Shown: positions 31,922 through 33,137 of the stretch, piece after piece | How positions within the stretch are numbered: the stretch's first letter is position 1 | How the letters are laid out: each line of letters opens with the position of its first letter | NCBI GenBank assembly: GCA_002331335.1 | Contig: DCZO01000001.1 | Span: forward strand, 221,694-254,830 | DNA length: 33,137 nt | Source of the DNA: Nitrospira sp. UBA2082 | GTDB lineage: Bacteria; Nitrospirota; Nitrospiria; Nitrospirales; Nitrospiraceae | Direction: 5' to 3' | Made by a program: the position numbers and the translations under genes | Notes under the pieces: generated by a model | What the model saw: only the letters and a program-made list of their open reading frames with translations | Database searches by the model: none | What the model was told of the DNA's origin: nothing

Positions 31922-33137
31922 ATGACTTCCTCACCGGGCAACAGCAACCTTGAACAGCTTCTTCATGAGCGAATCTTAATCCTCGATGGCGCTATGGGGA
32001 CGATGATCCAGCAGCGCAAGCTGGACGAGGCCGCATTTCGTGGCGAACGGTTCAAGGATTGGAAAAAGGATCTCAAGGGACACAACGATCTACTCAATAT
32101 CACGCAGCCGGCCATCATTGAAGATATTCACCGGCAGTATCTGGAAGCCGGGGCGGACATTGTTGAGACCAATACATTCAACTCGCAGGCAATCTCGCTG
32201 GCCGATTATGGGATGGACACGCTTGGCTATGAACTGTCGAAAGCCGGAGCGGAGTGCGCGCGGCGCGCGGTGGATCGCGTGCAGGCAATGCAGCCGGGGC
32301 GGCGGTGCTTTGTCGCCGGGGCGATTGGACCGACGACGAAGACCTCCTCCATTTCTACCGATGTCAATAATCCTGCCGCGCGGGGCACGACCTATGAAGA
32401 GCTGGTTGCTGCCTACGGCGAGCAGGTGCGCGGGTTGCTCGATGGCGGTGCCGATGTGCTGCTGGTGGAAACGATTTTCGACACGCTGAACGCGAAAGCC
32501 GCGTTCTTCGCTATCCAGCAGGCCTTTGCATCTGGCGCGCGGCGTGTGCCGATCATGGCATCCGTCACATTCATTCAAGCCGGGAGCAATCGCGGTGTGA
32601 CTGGCCAAACGGTCGAGGCCTTCTGGAATTCCATCTCCCATGTGCCGTTGTTGAGCGTCGGAATGAACTGTGCGCTCGGTCCGAAAGAGATGCGTCCATT
32701 GATCGAAGAATTGTCCCGGATTGCGCCGATTTATGTGAGCGCCCATCCCAACGCAGGCCTTCCCAATCCGTTACTGCCGACGGGATTTCCCGAAACGCCG
32801 GAATCGCTTGCACCGCAACTCCGCGACTGGGCGCAGAACGGCTGGCTCAACATCGTCGGCGGCTGCTGTGGGACGACGCCGGCGCACATCAAGCTGATTG
32901 CCGAAGCCGTGCGCGGGGTCAGGCCGCGTATGATTCCCACAGTCGAGCCCTACACGAGACTGAGCGGGCTGGAAGCGGTCACGATCCGACCGGACTCGAA
33001 TTTCGTGAACGTCGGCGAGCGCACCAACGTGACCGGTTCACCGGCCTTTGCGAAGCTGATCTTGGCCGGGGATTACGATACAGCGTTGTCGGTGGCCCGG
33101 CAACAAGTCGACGGCGGCGCGCAGATCATCGACGTCA
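31922..33137 (+). CDS. metH: Cobalamin-dependent methionine synthase, N-terminal part
   Basis: The frame from ATG 31922 is open to the window edge (405 codons of about 1200). The homocysteine-binding (Hcy) domain covers about 15-330, starting ILDGAMGTMIQ. The zinc-binding cysteines are in GMNCALG and GGCCGTTP. The folate (pterin-binding) domain then begins with FVNVGERTNVTGSPAF, near residue 360. The cobalamin-binding and SAM-activation domains lie outside. The enzyme transfers the methyl group of 5-methyltetrahydrofolate to homocysteine. The methionine-salvage genes lie about 8 kb to the left on the other strand. Confidence 0.96.
   Translation, partial: MTSSPGNSNLEQLLHERILILDGAMGTMIQQRKLDEAAFRGERFKDWKKDLKGHNDLLNITQPAIIEDIHRQYLEAGADIVETNTFNSQAISLADYGMDTLGYELSKAGAECARRAVDRVQAMQPGRRCFVAGAIGPTTKTSSISTDVNNPAARGTTYEELVAAYGEQVRGLLDGGADVLLVETIFDTLNAKAAFFAIQQAFASGARRVPIMASVTFIQAGSNRGVTGQTVEAFWNSISHVPLLSVGMNCALGPKEMRPLIEELSRIAPIYVSAHPNAGLPNPLLPTGFPETPESLAPQLRDWAQNGWLNIVGGCCGTTPAHIKLIAEAVRGVRPRMIPTVEPYTRLSGLEAVTIRPDSNFVNVGERTNVTGSPAFAKLILAGDYDTALSVARQQVDGGAQIIDV

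Overview
The window looks like a piece of chromosome from a Nitrospira-like bacterium (phylum Nitrospirota). This is inferred from the gene mix: a NodU-type carbamoyltransferase/SxtJ/DUF5989 cassette, a secretin fused to a cohesin-like domain, a CADD-like di-iron protein and an mtnB-mtnD-mtnC cluster, all in GC-rich Gram-negative-type DNA with many lipoproteins and outer-membrane proteins. No rRNA, tRNA, CRISPR array, phage or intact insertion sequence was found, so the lineage is an inference.

Left part (1-8570): surface and polysaccharide genes. A leftward gene, cut by the window edge, encodes a secreted protein with tandem BACON-like repeats; a good candidate sigma-54 promoter lies upstream of it. 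Rightward there follow a UDP-HexNAc 6-dehydrogenase, a UDP-uronate decarboxylase and an L-2-hydroxyglutarate oxidase-type flavoprotein. Then come an IS3-family OrfA remnant, a NodU/CmcH-type carbamoyltransferase, an SxtJ-type membrane protein and a 50-residue DUF5989-type peptide. A 45-bp sequence occurs in direct orientation on both sides of the last group (5751 and 8525).

Centre (8639-19155): a tight ten-gene operon for a type IV pilus/type II secretion-like machine. The order is TPR-secretin-cohesin lipoprotein, two pseudopilins, LysM coiled-coil lipoprotein, GspF/PilC, GspE/PilB, PilM-, PilN-, PilO- and PilP-like proteins, and a third, atypical pseudopilin. Most genes overlap or nearly touch. 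There is no prepilin peptidase and no PilT.

Right part (19247-33137): housekeeping and envelope genes. proA is directly abutted by an unrecognised 594-residue protein. Convergent to it runs the methionine-salvage cluster mtnB-mtnD-mtnC, and upstream of that a pair formed by a CADD/heme-oxygenase-like di-iron protein and a SUMF1-fold protein that lacks the FGE cysteines. Small envelope proteins follow (two with BamE-like motifs, one DUF4124), then a leftward operon of an outer-membrane beta-barrel protein and two related lipoproteins. The window ends in the 5' part of metH, whose leader can form a long-range helix covering part of the ribosome binding site.
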